Shown one piece after another: positions 8,742 to 15,903 of a stretch of DNA of 59,706 nucleotides. The DNA comes from Chloroflexi bacterium TSY (GTDB lineage Bacteria > Chloroflexota > Anaerolineae > Caldilineales > Caldilineaceae), in the NCBI GenBank assembly GCA_019217005.1, contig JAHBNG010000092.1:1-59706 (forward strand), read 5' to 3'. Under the pieces are notes generated by a model. The model was not told the origin of the DNA and did no database searches. It saw nothing but the letters and a program-made list of their open reading frames with translations. The number at the start of each line of letters is the position of its first letter. Positions within the stretch are counted from its first letter, which is position 1. The translations under genes were made by a program, and so were the position numbers.

Positions 8742-10231
8742 ACTTTACTTTCTGGTAAAGGCTTGAGTGACAAAGGGCAAACCGAAAGGGGCGGAAAAAA
8801 GAATCCACCCTGAAAAAACGGGATAAAATGTAAAAATAGTGCTCGGCTAGTTTAAGCAGCGGCATTGAGGCGGCGATGAGCGAGAACGCCTTTAGGGAAA
8901 TGGTGTGAAACCGAGGCCTTTTTCCGAAAGTCAGGGTCGAGTTGGTCAGGAGTTGGAAAAAGAGCACTCGAGAGAACACGGCGCAGCCTGCCGGGAGTGG
9001 ATTGAGGCTCTCGATCCCAGTAGCCAGTCGGTATGGGAGGAAGAGAAGCGGCTAAATGGGAAAGAAGATTGCCAGCCAGCAGCCCCAGTTCAGGTAAGCG
9101 GAAACAAGCCTCATCGGCATGAACAAATTGACGATGTAAGCCAATCATCTGCTTGGAAGCCAAGGGGGGATGTTCAACAGGCCAGCGTTCCAGGTAGACA
9201 AGATAAATGGTTTCAGGCTGCAAAGTCATAACGGTCGCCAAAACCAAAGGTGTGTTGTAGGCCGGATCCTGAATGACGTAAATCGAGTAGGTACGGTTGG
9301 CTGTATCCACCTTGGTTGTTCTGGGGACGAGATTGTGCCATGCTTGATAGCAAATCAGGCGACCACTATAGAAAGCGACCAGACGAGTCCGGAGTTGTAG
9401 CCTCGAGTCGCTTTCCCTTATAGCTGCGAGAGCGGACGCACAATATCACCATATTCAGGTGGTCTGCCTTTTCTTTGCGTTTGGGGAACTCATTGCGGCG
9501 CACTGTGCAGTTAATGGCTTCCCGCAGGACAAATCGGTCTATGCCGCTTTCTAGCATTTCTCTGATTGTAAACCCGGCATCGACCACCGCCACTTCGTCT
9601 GACTCCAGTGATTTCTTCGTCTCTTTCAGCAGCTTTTCCGAAACTCACTTTCCTTTGTTCCAACCGTGCATCTCATGATTGCCTTGAGCAGTGGCACTCG
9701 CTTCCCGCCTATCTCCCCGAGCTTATCATCACTCCAAAGATGAGCGCGGGCAATGCCGACGAGCCGTTGAGTTATAGAGTCGGTTCACTTTCCCTTGCAG
9801 CTTCGGTCGCCAGAACCCTGTGATATCTATGCTTTTCACTCGGTACCCTTCTAACTTTTTTGCCTCCCATTCCCCTTTCCACTTCTTCTTGCCACGACCC
9901 CAGCAGACTTGTGATATCCCATGATCCATATCAGCTCCACCAGCTTCGCCGGAGCTCCTCATCTTCAAACCCGCTTTCTTTCAATGCGCTATGGATTGCT
10001 CCTCGACTTTTCAGAAACGACCCATTCAGCATTGCCCACATCAGACGCATTACATTTACGTTTGTTCCCATCGGCGTTACTTGCAATACATTCATCAGTA
10101 CTGCTATAGTTATTTCTGGCGCGGTTAGCATTCCTTCCTCCTTTTTGGGTTCTCTACCTTTAGGATGAACTGCTAACCGCTTTTTGTCACATTTCTCACC
10201 TCATCTCTTTTCTTTTACCAGAAAGTAAAGT
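8742..10231 (-). mobile_element. Decayed insertion sequence with perfect 18-bp terminal inverted repeats
   Basis: ACTTTACTTTCTGGTAAA at 8742-8759 is exactly inverted at 10214-10231, bounding 1490 bp. Inside is a broken minus-strand transposase. A target duplication is not clear (at most AAA). Confidence 0.8.
8852..10131 (-). pseudogene. DDE transposase, multiple frameshifts
   Basis: From an ATG at 10131 the coding sequence is spread over several frames. The best piece (9310-8852) reads LERWPVEHPPLASKQM and RLPELGLLAGNLLSH, the C-terminal catalytic region of IS4/IS701-like DDE transposases, including the Glu. The middle piece (9593-9366) reads VVDAGFTI and ARRNE-like text, then must change frame to continue. 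At least two frameshifts separate the parts, so the element cannot make its own transposase. Confidence 0.75.
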
Positions 10232-10706
10232 AAAGGTGGCATTGGTATAAAGTAGAGACGAAAAACTTGACCCAATCTCATTTATTACCATTTTATTTTT
10301 TATTATTCCGGAGTTCAAGTTTTCCGTACTCTATCGCAAGCGCTGATAGAATGATCAATCAAGCTTATCTATCATCGATGTGCAATACCAACCGTCTTCT
10401 TTTAAGGAAACCGTTGATTTTCACACATTTGGGAGATGAGTAGTGATTCACTAATGTGAAGTCAAAAACCATTTTCCAGCCATTATATCGGCGCTTCGTC
10501 AAATACAGCGAGGAAATCGCCCACGCGACGATTTCTTGGCATCATCCTCATGAGGGCGGGCCGGTCTGAAAAGACTGGCCCGTTTGCATTTCTATACTGA
10601 GGTTGTGTAGATCATTCCTAGGCAAACTGCATTTGACTAGCACCCCCAACGAATAAATTTTGTCACGCGTCCGTAAGTCAAAAGGATCACCTGAGTATTA
10701 CTTCAT
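10232..10706. other. AT-rich intergenic region
   Basis: No reading frame here resembles a gene. The only clear structure is the terminator-like hairpin at 10557-10582. Confidence 0.5.
10557..10582. terminator. GC-rich hairpin terminator
   Basis: CGGGCCGGTC and GACTGGCCCG pair around TGAAAA with one G-T-type mismatch, followed by TTTGCATTT. No intact gene ends just upstream, so the gene it served may be lost. Confidence 0.5.
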
Positions 10707-10737
10707 TTGACATGGTGCTCATTTGATCCTGTATAAT
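10707..10737 (+). promoter_or_regulatory. Candidate promoter of the ParB-like gene
   Basis: TTGACA (10707-10712) and TATAAT (10732-10737) with consensus hexamers but a 19-base spacer, longer than ideal. It is followed by the inverted repeat at 10745-10778. Confidence 0.5.
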
Positions 10738-10744
10738 TATTGTG

Positions 10745-10778
10745 ATTATTTTCACAAGTGGAGGGTCGTGAAAATAAT
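10745..10778 (+). promoter_or_regulatory. Inverted repeat in the 5' leader
   Basis: ATTATTTTCAC (10745-10755) and GTGAAAATAAT (10768-10778) form a perfect 11-bp inverted repeat just downstream of the -10. It could be an operator or an mRNA hairpin. Confidence 0.45.
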
Positions 10779-10819
10779 AAAGGACACTATAGACAATTAG
10801 GAGATTCTTAAGATAAAAC

Positions 10820-11896
10820 ATGTCAAACATCATCCCCCAGATCCAAGCACAATCGCGCGAGAAATTCCAACGCAGCACGTTCCGAGCACAACTAGCTGAC
10901 CTGCTGGCACGGATCAGCGGTGAAAGCAGAGATCTTGTCAAATTCGATGAGGTCGCCAAACGGCTGCGCGCGCGGCAACAAATTGAACGTGGCATTCAAA
11001 CGGTGTCTTTGAAGCAGATTGTTGGCAGTGTAGGACGCTATCGCGATTTCACACGCCGATTTCTGCCACGCTCTGGCGTGAACCAAGAACGCTGGACACG
11101 CATTGACGCGGTGATGAACTCTTTAGAAGGGTTACCACCCGTTGATCTCTACAAGATTGGCGAAGTCTATTTTGTAAAAGATGGCAATCATCGGATCAGT
11201 GTGGCACGTGCCAATGGCGTTACATCGATCGAAGCGTACGTGACAGAATTACCAATCCCAACCTCAATGCCAGAACCTCTGACACTGGATGACTTTGCGC
11301 GCGATCAGTGGATTCTTAAAGCCGAGTATGCCGACTTTCTCAATCGATCAGGACTCGATAAAATCAGGCCCGAACATCAAATCCGTGTCACTAAACCAGG
11401 TCGTTATGAAAACCTTTTACGGCATATTGAGGTGCATCGGTATTTGTACAACATATCGGTGGAACAGCAGGGGCGTGAAGACTTCATGACCTGGGAGGAG
11501 GCAGTTGCAAGTTGGTATGACAAGGTCTATATGCCAGTTGTCGCTGCAATCCATCAATTTGATCTACTCAGGGACTTCCCTCGCCGTACTGAAACTGATC
11601 TATATGTCTGGATCACGCAGCATCGCGAAAAACTATCGCTTCGCTATGAGCTTGCTCCTCTGAGTCCTGAAGCGGCCGTCAATACCTTTGCGCGAACGCA
11701 CAGCGAACGTCCATTGGTCCATGCGCTTCAGGTCATTCGTCATCGATTCCGTAAAATCCTTGGGTTAAATGAAACGCCACAAGGCATGAGCAGATCAGAA
11801 TTTTATCAGTCCAGACAACGTCATGACACAGGGGAAATTAGTATCAGTGAAGCCGAACTAATTGATACAAGAACTGAGCCATACGAATCAAAATAG
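10820..11896 (+). CDS. ParB/Srx-fold protein with DUF4032-like C-terminus
   Basis: 358 residues. VKDGNHRISVARANG at about 115-129 is the core motif of ParB/sulfiredoxin-fold proteins. The C-terminal half contains LYVWITQHREKLS, as in DUF4032 proteins. These are cytosolic proteins of unknown role in Actinobacteria and Chloroflexota; a chromosome-partition role is unlikely because no ParA is adjacent. The ATG at 10820 follows GGAGATTCTTAAG. The TAG stop (11894-11896) overlaps the left end of repeat element B (11895 on), so the present C-terminus may have been set by that insertion. Confidence 0.75.
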   Translation: MSNIIPQIQAQSREKFQRSTFRAQLADLLARISGESRDLVKFDEVAKRLRARQQIERGIQTVSLKQIVGSVGRYRDFTRRFLPRSGVNQERWTRIDAVMNSLEGLPPVDLYKIGEVYFVKDGNHRISVARANGVTSIEAYVTELPIPTSMPEPLTLDDFARDQWILKAEYADFLNRSGLDKIRPEHQIRVTKPGRYENLLRHIEVHRYLYNISVEQQGREDFMTWEEAVASWYDKVYMPVVAAIHQFDLLRDFPRRTETDLYVWITQHREKLSLRYELAPLSPEAAVNTFARTHSERPLVHALQVIRHRFRKILGLNETPQGMSRSEFYQSRQRHDTGEISISEAELIDTRTEPYESK

Positions 11897-12109
11897 TCAC
11901 ATTATTTATTTAAACTGGCTCTACGCGAGATAGTGTACTTGACAACGTGATGCGTAATACGTGGTGCGTGCTGGATTGACGCACCACGTATTACGCATCA
12001 CGAATTCATCGCTTGTACACTTTGTCGCGAAGACCCTTTAAACTTCGTACTTTTGTCCGCAATTCTGCCAGAGTAAAAAATGCTGCGAAAGTACGGAGTT
12101 TAAGTGACT
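11895..12109. repeat. Repeat family B copy with internal palindrome insertion
   Basis: The left end AGTCACATTATTTAAAC... and right end GTTTAAGTGACT are inverted, and each is followed inward by CTTCGTACTTT/AAAGTACGGAG. Compared with the copy at 1-50, the outer 11 bases and the next 39 bases are separated here by about 120 bases that contain the palindrome at 11947-12001. The break lies at TTTAAA, present on both sides, as expected of a target duplication. Confidence 0.55.
11947..12001. repeat. Perfect 22-bp palindrome
   Basis: The arms at 11947-11968 and 11980-12001 are exact reverse complements with an 11-base loop. Words such as TACGTGGTGCG resemble the palindromic repeat at 27639-27672. 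Confidence 0.7.
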
Positions 12110-12181
12110 TCTCTATAAGAGATAGACTTTGTTACGTTGCCATACGACATCAATTACTGAGCCGAGCACGAATACCGTTCA

Positions 12182-13618
12182 TCACGACACAGCTTTCTCA
12201 TTTCGTTGTGTCCATGCTTGCGGCACTTCAACAGCGCCATCCAGATGGGTGTCCAGTAGACCAGAAAGCCTTATCACAACATTAGCTAGGGTCGGGTTGG
12301 CGGCCAGGTTTTGACTCTCACTTGGATCGGCCAGTACATCGGTCAGGAAAACATCCTCGTGAGCTGCGTCAACCGCTTCTCCATCCAACCGCACATTCTT
12401 GTCGAGTCGGTAGCGCTCAGTGCGGATGCAGGCACGTCGTGGCCACCCATGTTCATCACCATAATCACCTACGCCCAAATTCGGGAAGGAACGACTATCG
12501 GAAAAGCCATAACCAATGGAGGCATAGACCGCTTCTGGAGCAGAATCATTGAAGAGATCACGGCCGTTGAATTGAGTAGGCGTTTCGAGCTCTAGCAAGC
12601 TGAAGAGTGTACGAGCCAAGTCCAAGCTTTCGCTGATATCTTCGCGCGTTTGTCCTCCAGCGAGCGTACCGGCCCAAGAGATTAAGCGGGGCACACGGTG
12701 GCTTTCCGGTGCAAAGGTCTGCTTTTGAAAACGACCCCATTCACCCAACGATGCGCCATGATCGGACTCGAAAATGATGATCGTGCGTTCGAGCTGTCCG
12801 TGTCTGCGCAAATAATCCAACAGCCGCCCTACTTGCTCATCGATCCAGGCCACCAATCCATAGTAGTAGACGTGGGCCAGGAATAGATCGCGACCTGACA
12901 TCTTGTGTGTCCCAATGATCTCGGCAAATCGCTGCTCAAACTGGCTGAGCGCAGGGTTCAGCTCTGCATGATCTGGGAAATTGGCCTTGAGGTATTGGGT
13001 ATCATGGGGCGGCGGCGGGAAAACTGGCGTGTGGGGCTGTAGGTAGGAGACACGCGCCAACCAGGGTTCGTCTCGCAGGTCGATCCACTCAATGGTATTG
13101 TCTGTCACCTGTGTTGGTGGATAAGGCCGATCACCAGGATAGATACCACCGACCACGGTGGGGATACCTGGAGGACGAATCATCTGAAGCGTTGCGGGAT
13201 CGATTTCTTGGAAAAATTCCTGCATACCTGACCCAACCGGATTGGAGTGTCCCCAATGTTGAAGTGCTTTGGGAACGTGGACTTTGCCAAAGTTTGCAGT
13301 CTGATAACCGTTTTCTGCCAAAACACTCGGAATCGTTTGGAATCCCTCTGGAAATTGCTGCGCAAATTGATAGTTGGGCCAAACAGCTTCGTTGTGATAG
13401 ATGCCGGTCTGATGAGGATAGAGCCCCGTCAAAATAGCAGCGCGCGAAGCCACACAGACTGGTGAATTGCAGAAACAATTGTCAAAGCGTACACCTCTCT
13501 CTGCAATCGAGTCGATATGGGGTGTTTGGATATCGGTATATGGATTGCCATAGCAGCCAAGTGCATCGGTACGGAGTTCGTCGCAATAGATCCAGAGAAC
13601 GTTTGGAGAAGTTTTCAT
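12182..13618 (-). CDS. Sulfatase (alkaline phosphatase superfamily)
   Basis: 478 residues from ATG 13618. PNVLWIYCDELR gives the metal-binding start, and C55 in CVASR (55-59) is the Cys normally converted to formylglycine, so the enzyme needs an FGE; one is encoded at 45158. ESDHGASLGEWG is the second metal motif. The C-terminal LTDVLADPSESQNLA is typical of the family. No signal peptide, so it is probably cytosolic. The ATG comes one base after the TGA of the upstream Toprim gene, so translation is probably coupled, though the functional link is unclear. An upstream in-frame ATG at 13675 would overlap that gene and is less likely. Confidence 0.88.
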   Translation of the reverse strand: MKTSPNVLWIYCDELRTDALGCYGNPYTDIQTPHIDSIAERGVRFDNCFCNSPVCVASRAAILTGLYPHQTGIYHNEAVWPNYQFAQQFPEGFQTIPSVLAENGYQTANFGKVHVPKALQHWGHSNPVGSGMQEFFQEIDPATLQMIRPPGIPTVVGGIYPGDRPYPPTQVTDNTIEWIDLRDEPWLARVSYLQPHTPVFPPPPHDTQYLKANFPDHAELNPALSQFEQRFAEIIGTHKMSGRDLFLAHVYYYGLVAWIDEQVGRLLDYLRRHGQLERTIIIFESDHGASLGEWGRFQKQTFAPESHRVPRLISWAGTLAGGQTREDISESLDLARTLFSLLELETPTQFNGRDLFNDSAPEAVYASIGYGFSDSRSFPNLGVGDYGDEHGWPRRACIRTERYRLDKNVRLDGEAVDAAHEDVFLTDVLADPSESQNLAANPTLANVVIRLSGLLDTHLDGAVEVPQAWTQRNEKAVS

Positions 13619-13619
13619 A

Positions 13620-14279
13620 TCACCACTTTTCGATCTGTTCTTTAAGTTGAGCAAAACTGGGTGATTTTCGTGCAAGTACCTCGGGATCTAGCAGATCCAA
13701 TGCACATTCCAAGCAAAATTCACCCATTGATAAAGCACCTCGGTTCTGTCGTTCCAAGTTACATAAGTCTTTCAGCTGATCAGGAGGGGCTTGTGAAGCA
13801 TAAAACTGACGAGCCAAATCCTGAGACTTCTTCGCAAAAAGAGGCAGAGTCCCAGCAGAATGACCACAGATCAAGAGTAACCAACTTTCTAGCATTTGAA
13901 CTGGTACAGCTATCGCACCTTGGATTGGCCATGCATCGCGCTCCGGTCCAAGTTCGTCTTCAATCGCGCGAAGCATTTCACAATAGCGACAAGATTTACT
14001 TTCGTCAGATTTACTCAGACCAGAAAGTTGAGTATGTTCAGGATGTTCTGGTGCACGGTCATTATCCATAGCGACAACGAAGTAGGTACTTTCTACAGAC
14101 CCCGTTCGGCGAATATCTCGAATCATAAACCGAATACTACCGCGCACAGCAGATATTCCACTCCCCTTGCGAAGCCGTCTGCTGACTGCCTCATAAGAAT
14201 CTCCCGTTATCTTAGTGACACAACCTTCATAGAAAATATCATCGTTATCATCTTCGGTCAGAATATACAAATAGTTCAT
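13620..14279 (-). CDS. Toprim-like protein, partner of ATPase
   Basis: 219 residues from ATG 14279. It begins MNYLYILTEDDND with E9 after a beta strand, and has VVAMDNDRAPEH with D72 and D74: the E...DxD layout of Toprim catalytic domains. The remainder (CRYCEML, QMLESWLLL, final LKEQIEKW) is not a family I can name; DUF4276/DUF4435-type proteins are the closest in style. ATGA overlap with the ATPase (ATG 14279-14277, TGA 14278-14276) means the two are translated together. In OLD, Gabija and PARIS systems an ABC/SMC-type ATPase works with a Toprim nuclease on DNA. That role is inferred here. An upstream start at 14321 would overlap the ATPase further. Confidence 0.65.
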   Translation of the reverse strand: MNYLYILTEDDNDDIFYEGCVTKITGDSYEAVSRRLRKGSGISAVRGSIRFMIRDIRRTGSVESTYFVVAMDNDRAPEHPEHTQLSGLSKSDESKSCRYCEMLRAIEDELGPERDAWPIQGAIAVPVQMLESWLLLICGHSAGTLPLFAKKSQDLARQFYASQAPPDQLKDLCNLERQNRGALSMGEFCLECALDLLDPEVLARKSPSFAQLKEQIEKW

Positions 14280-15199
14280 TTTGCTTGAACGGGAACGCCT
14301 CCAACAAACCCTGAATACCATAAGTGGCCGAGCGGTTCTTCCTCCGGTGACAGATCTTGAAGCCTTTCTTCTAGAGTCGTAAAGGTCGTTTCGCCGTTTT
14401 CCTTTTCAACAATGACAACAGCTTCTTCCCGACCATGAAATTCATCAACAAGATAGGGATTATGGGTTGTTGCCACGATCTGGATATCTTTTTCTTCGGT
14501 TATTTGGAATAAGAGTTCGATAATCTGTTGAAAGAGCCGTGGATGCAATCCTCGATCAATCTCTTCCAGACCAATAAAGGATGGCGGATTCTCTTGGTGA
14601 ATAATCGTCAGAATTGTTAAGACAAGCTTAGTTCCGTCAGATAATTCACGTAGGGGGATTGGTCTGGTGATAGAGCATTCGCGGACTTGGAGTTGCTTAT
14701 TTCTCTCCCCAGGAATAAAGCTGAGCTTCTCTATTTCTGGAATGTATCTCTTGAGGTCGCGTTCAATCTGATCAAAGAGATCTTCTCGATCGCCTGTTTT
14801 GAGTGAGTCTAGAACCCGAACTGCACCTGTACCATCCTCAGTCACAGATGGATTTGGCTCAAGAGATTCAGCACGTCCAATGCAGTCTGGATTGATGCTA
14901 AAGATCTGAAGTATCTTATCCCTCGGGAATAGTCCGCTGCGTTTACCTTTAGAATCGAATCCCCATATTTGCTCACCATTCTCATAAATCAAGAATTTCT
15001 GTATTTCGTCACCATAGTTTAGGTGTCTGGTGAACTGCGGTGTATCTTTGTTTGGCTGAAATCCTCCTAAATCTTTAAAAAGGCGGAGAAAATTCGATTT
15101 ACCTGTACCGTTTGCACCAATCAACAGCGTAAACGGCGATAGGGTTACAGTCGCTTTCGCAATCGAACGATAGTTTTGGATATAAATCTTCGTAAACAT
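14276..15199 (-). CDS. SMC/OLD-type ATPase (internal start alternative of the fused frame)
   Basis: 307 residues from ATG 15199. It has KIYIQNYRSIAKATV (the typical first strand of SMC/RecF/OLD ATPases), Walker A GANGTGKS at 28-35, signature LSDGTKL, Walker B FIGLEEIDRGLHP, and H-loop ATTHNPYLVDEF. No long coiled coil is present, as in AAA_21/AAA_15 ATPases. The GGAGCAACTC ribosome site directly before the ATG argues that this product exists by itself even if a fusion is also made. The expected partner is the Toprim protein downstream. Confidence 0.6.
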   Translation of the reverse strand: MFTKIYIQNYRSIAKATVTLSPFTLLIGANGTGKSNFLRLFKDLGGFQPNKDTPQFTRHLNYGDEIQKFLIYENGEQIWGFDSKGKRSGLFPRDKILQIFSINPDCIGRAESLEPNPSVTEDGTGAVRVLDSLKTGDREDLFDQIERDLKRYIPEIEKLSFIPGERNKQLQVRECSITRPIPLRELSDGTKLVLTILTIIHQENPPSFIGLEEIDRGLHPRLFQQIIELLFQITEEKDIQIVATTHNPYLVDEFHGREEAVVIVEKENGETTFTTLEERLQDLSPEEEPLGHLWYSGFVGGVPVQAK

Positions 15200-15895
15200 G
15201 AGTTGCTCCGCACGAATCGATAAACGTTCGTTACCTACCCGGACGCGTGGGGTGCTGAGGTAGTAATGCCACAGAAGCCGCGCGGCCACCGAACGCCAAG
15301 GACGCCATGATTCACCGATGGCGTCCATTTCGTCAGGCGTCGGATCTTGTTGCAGAGATTTTACTTCTCGCATCGCCACGACCAATGCACGATCCCCAAT
15401 GGGCCAGATGTCAGGGCGCCTCATGACCATCAGGAGATAGACGTCTGCTGTCCATGGACCGATGCCCTTCAGTCGGCACAAGTCACTGCGGGCATCATCG
15501 TCCGACATTGTCAGCAGCGCATCCAAGTCGAGAGTGCCATCTACCAGCGCCTGGGCAAGATAACGACCATAGCTTGTTTTTTGACGACTAAATCCCACAG
15601 TCCGCAATGTTTGATCATCCAATGTGAGAAAGCGTTCTGGCGTCAGCGGGGTGGCAATTTCCAACAGCCGGTCCATCGCTGCCCGGGCTGAAGCCAATGA
15701 AACCTGTTGCTCGAGTATCATATGAATCAGTGTTGCAAACCCTGGTTCTCGATCCCACATTGGTGGCAGACCATGCTGTACATAGATTCTCGCGAGTTCG
15801 TTGTCGATTTCAGCGAGAGATTCTACACCTTGAAGAAGTGTTTGTGGTGTGAGTGAGGTCAAGGAGGTTATCTGCGGTGATTTCATAAGAAACAA
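14276..15895 (-). CDS. AlkA-like DNA glycosylase fused in frame to SMC/OLD-type ATPase
   Basis: 539-codon open frame with two clear halves. Residues 1-218 are an HhH-GPD DNA-3-methyladenine glycosylase: LKGIGPWTADVYLL is the helix-hairpin-helix with its GPW turn, and D168 in WPIGDRAL is the catalytic Asp. The homology ends normally at about HYYLST, but there is no stop. Residues 233-539 are a complete ATPase. Either one fused protein is made, or the ATPase is also started internally at ATG 15199, which has its own GGAG site 7 bases ahead. The gene starts eight bases after the glycosyltransferase frame ends and is followed by the Toprim gene with ATGA overlap. Linking a base-damage sensor to an ATPase/Toprim pair is unusual. 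Confidence 0.8.
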   Translation of the reverse strand: MFLMKSPQITSLTSLTPQTLLQGVESLAEIDNELARIYVQHGLPPMWDREPGFATLIHMILEQQVSLASARAAMDRLLEIATPLTPERFLTLDDQTLRTVGFSRQKTSYGRYLAQALVDGTLDLDALLTMSDDDARSDLCRLKGIGPWTADVYLLMVMRRPDIWPIGDRALVVAMREVKSLQQDPTPDEMDAIGESWRPWRSVAARLLWHYYLSTPRVRVGNERLSIRAEQLMFTKIYIQNYRSIAKATVTLSPFTLLIGANGTGKSNFLRLFKDLGGFQPNKDTPQFTRHLNYGDEIQKFLIYENGEQIWGFDSKGKRSGLFPRDKILQIFSINPDCIGRAESLEPNPSVTEDGTGAVRVLDSLKTGDREDLFDQIERDLKRYIPEIEKLSFIPGERNKQLQVRECSITRPIPLRELSDGTKLVLTILTIIHQENPPSFIGLEEIDRGLHPRLFQQIIELLFQITEEKDIQIVATTHNPYLVDEFHGREEAVVIVEKENGETTFTTLEERLQDLSPEEEPLGHLWYSGFVGGVPVQAK

Positions 15896-15903
15896 AATCG
15901 TCC

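Noticed and set aside
8742..10231. Plus-strand proteins in the decayed IS.
   Set aside because: All are antisense frames of the broken transposase and show no independent motif.
13620..15199. Naming the ATPase-Toprim pair as PARIS (AriA/AriB) or Gabija.
   Set aside because: Domain order agrees in general, but the Toprim protein does not show motifs that would identify DUF4435 or GajA, so only the general class is claimed.
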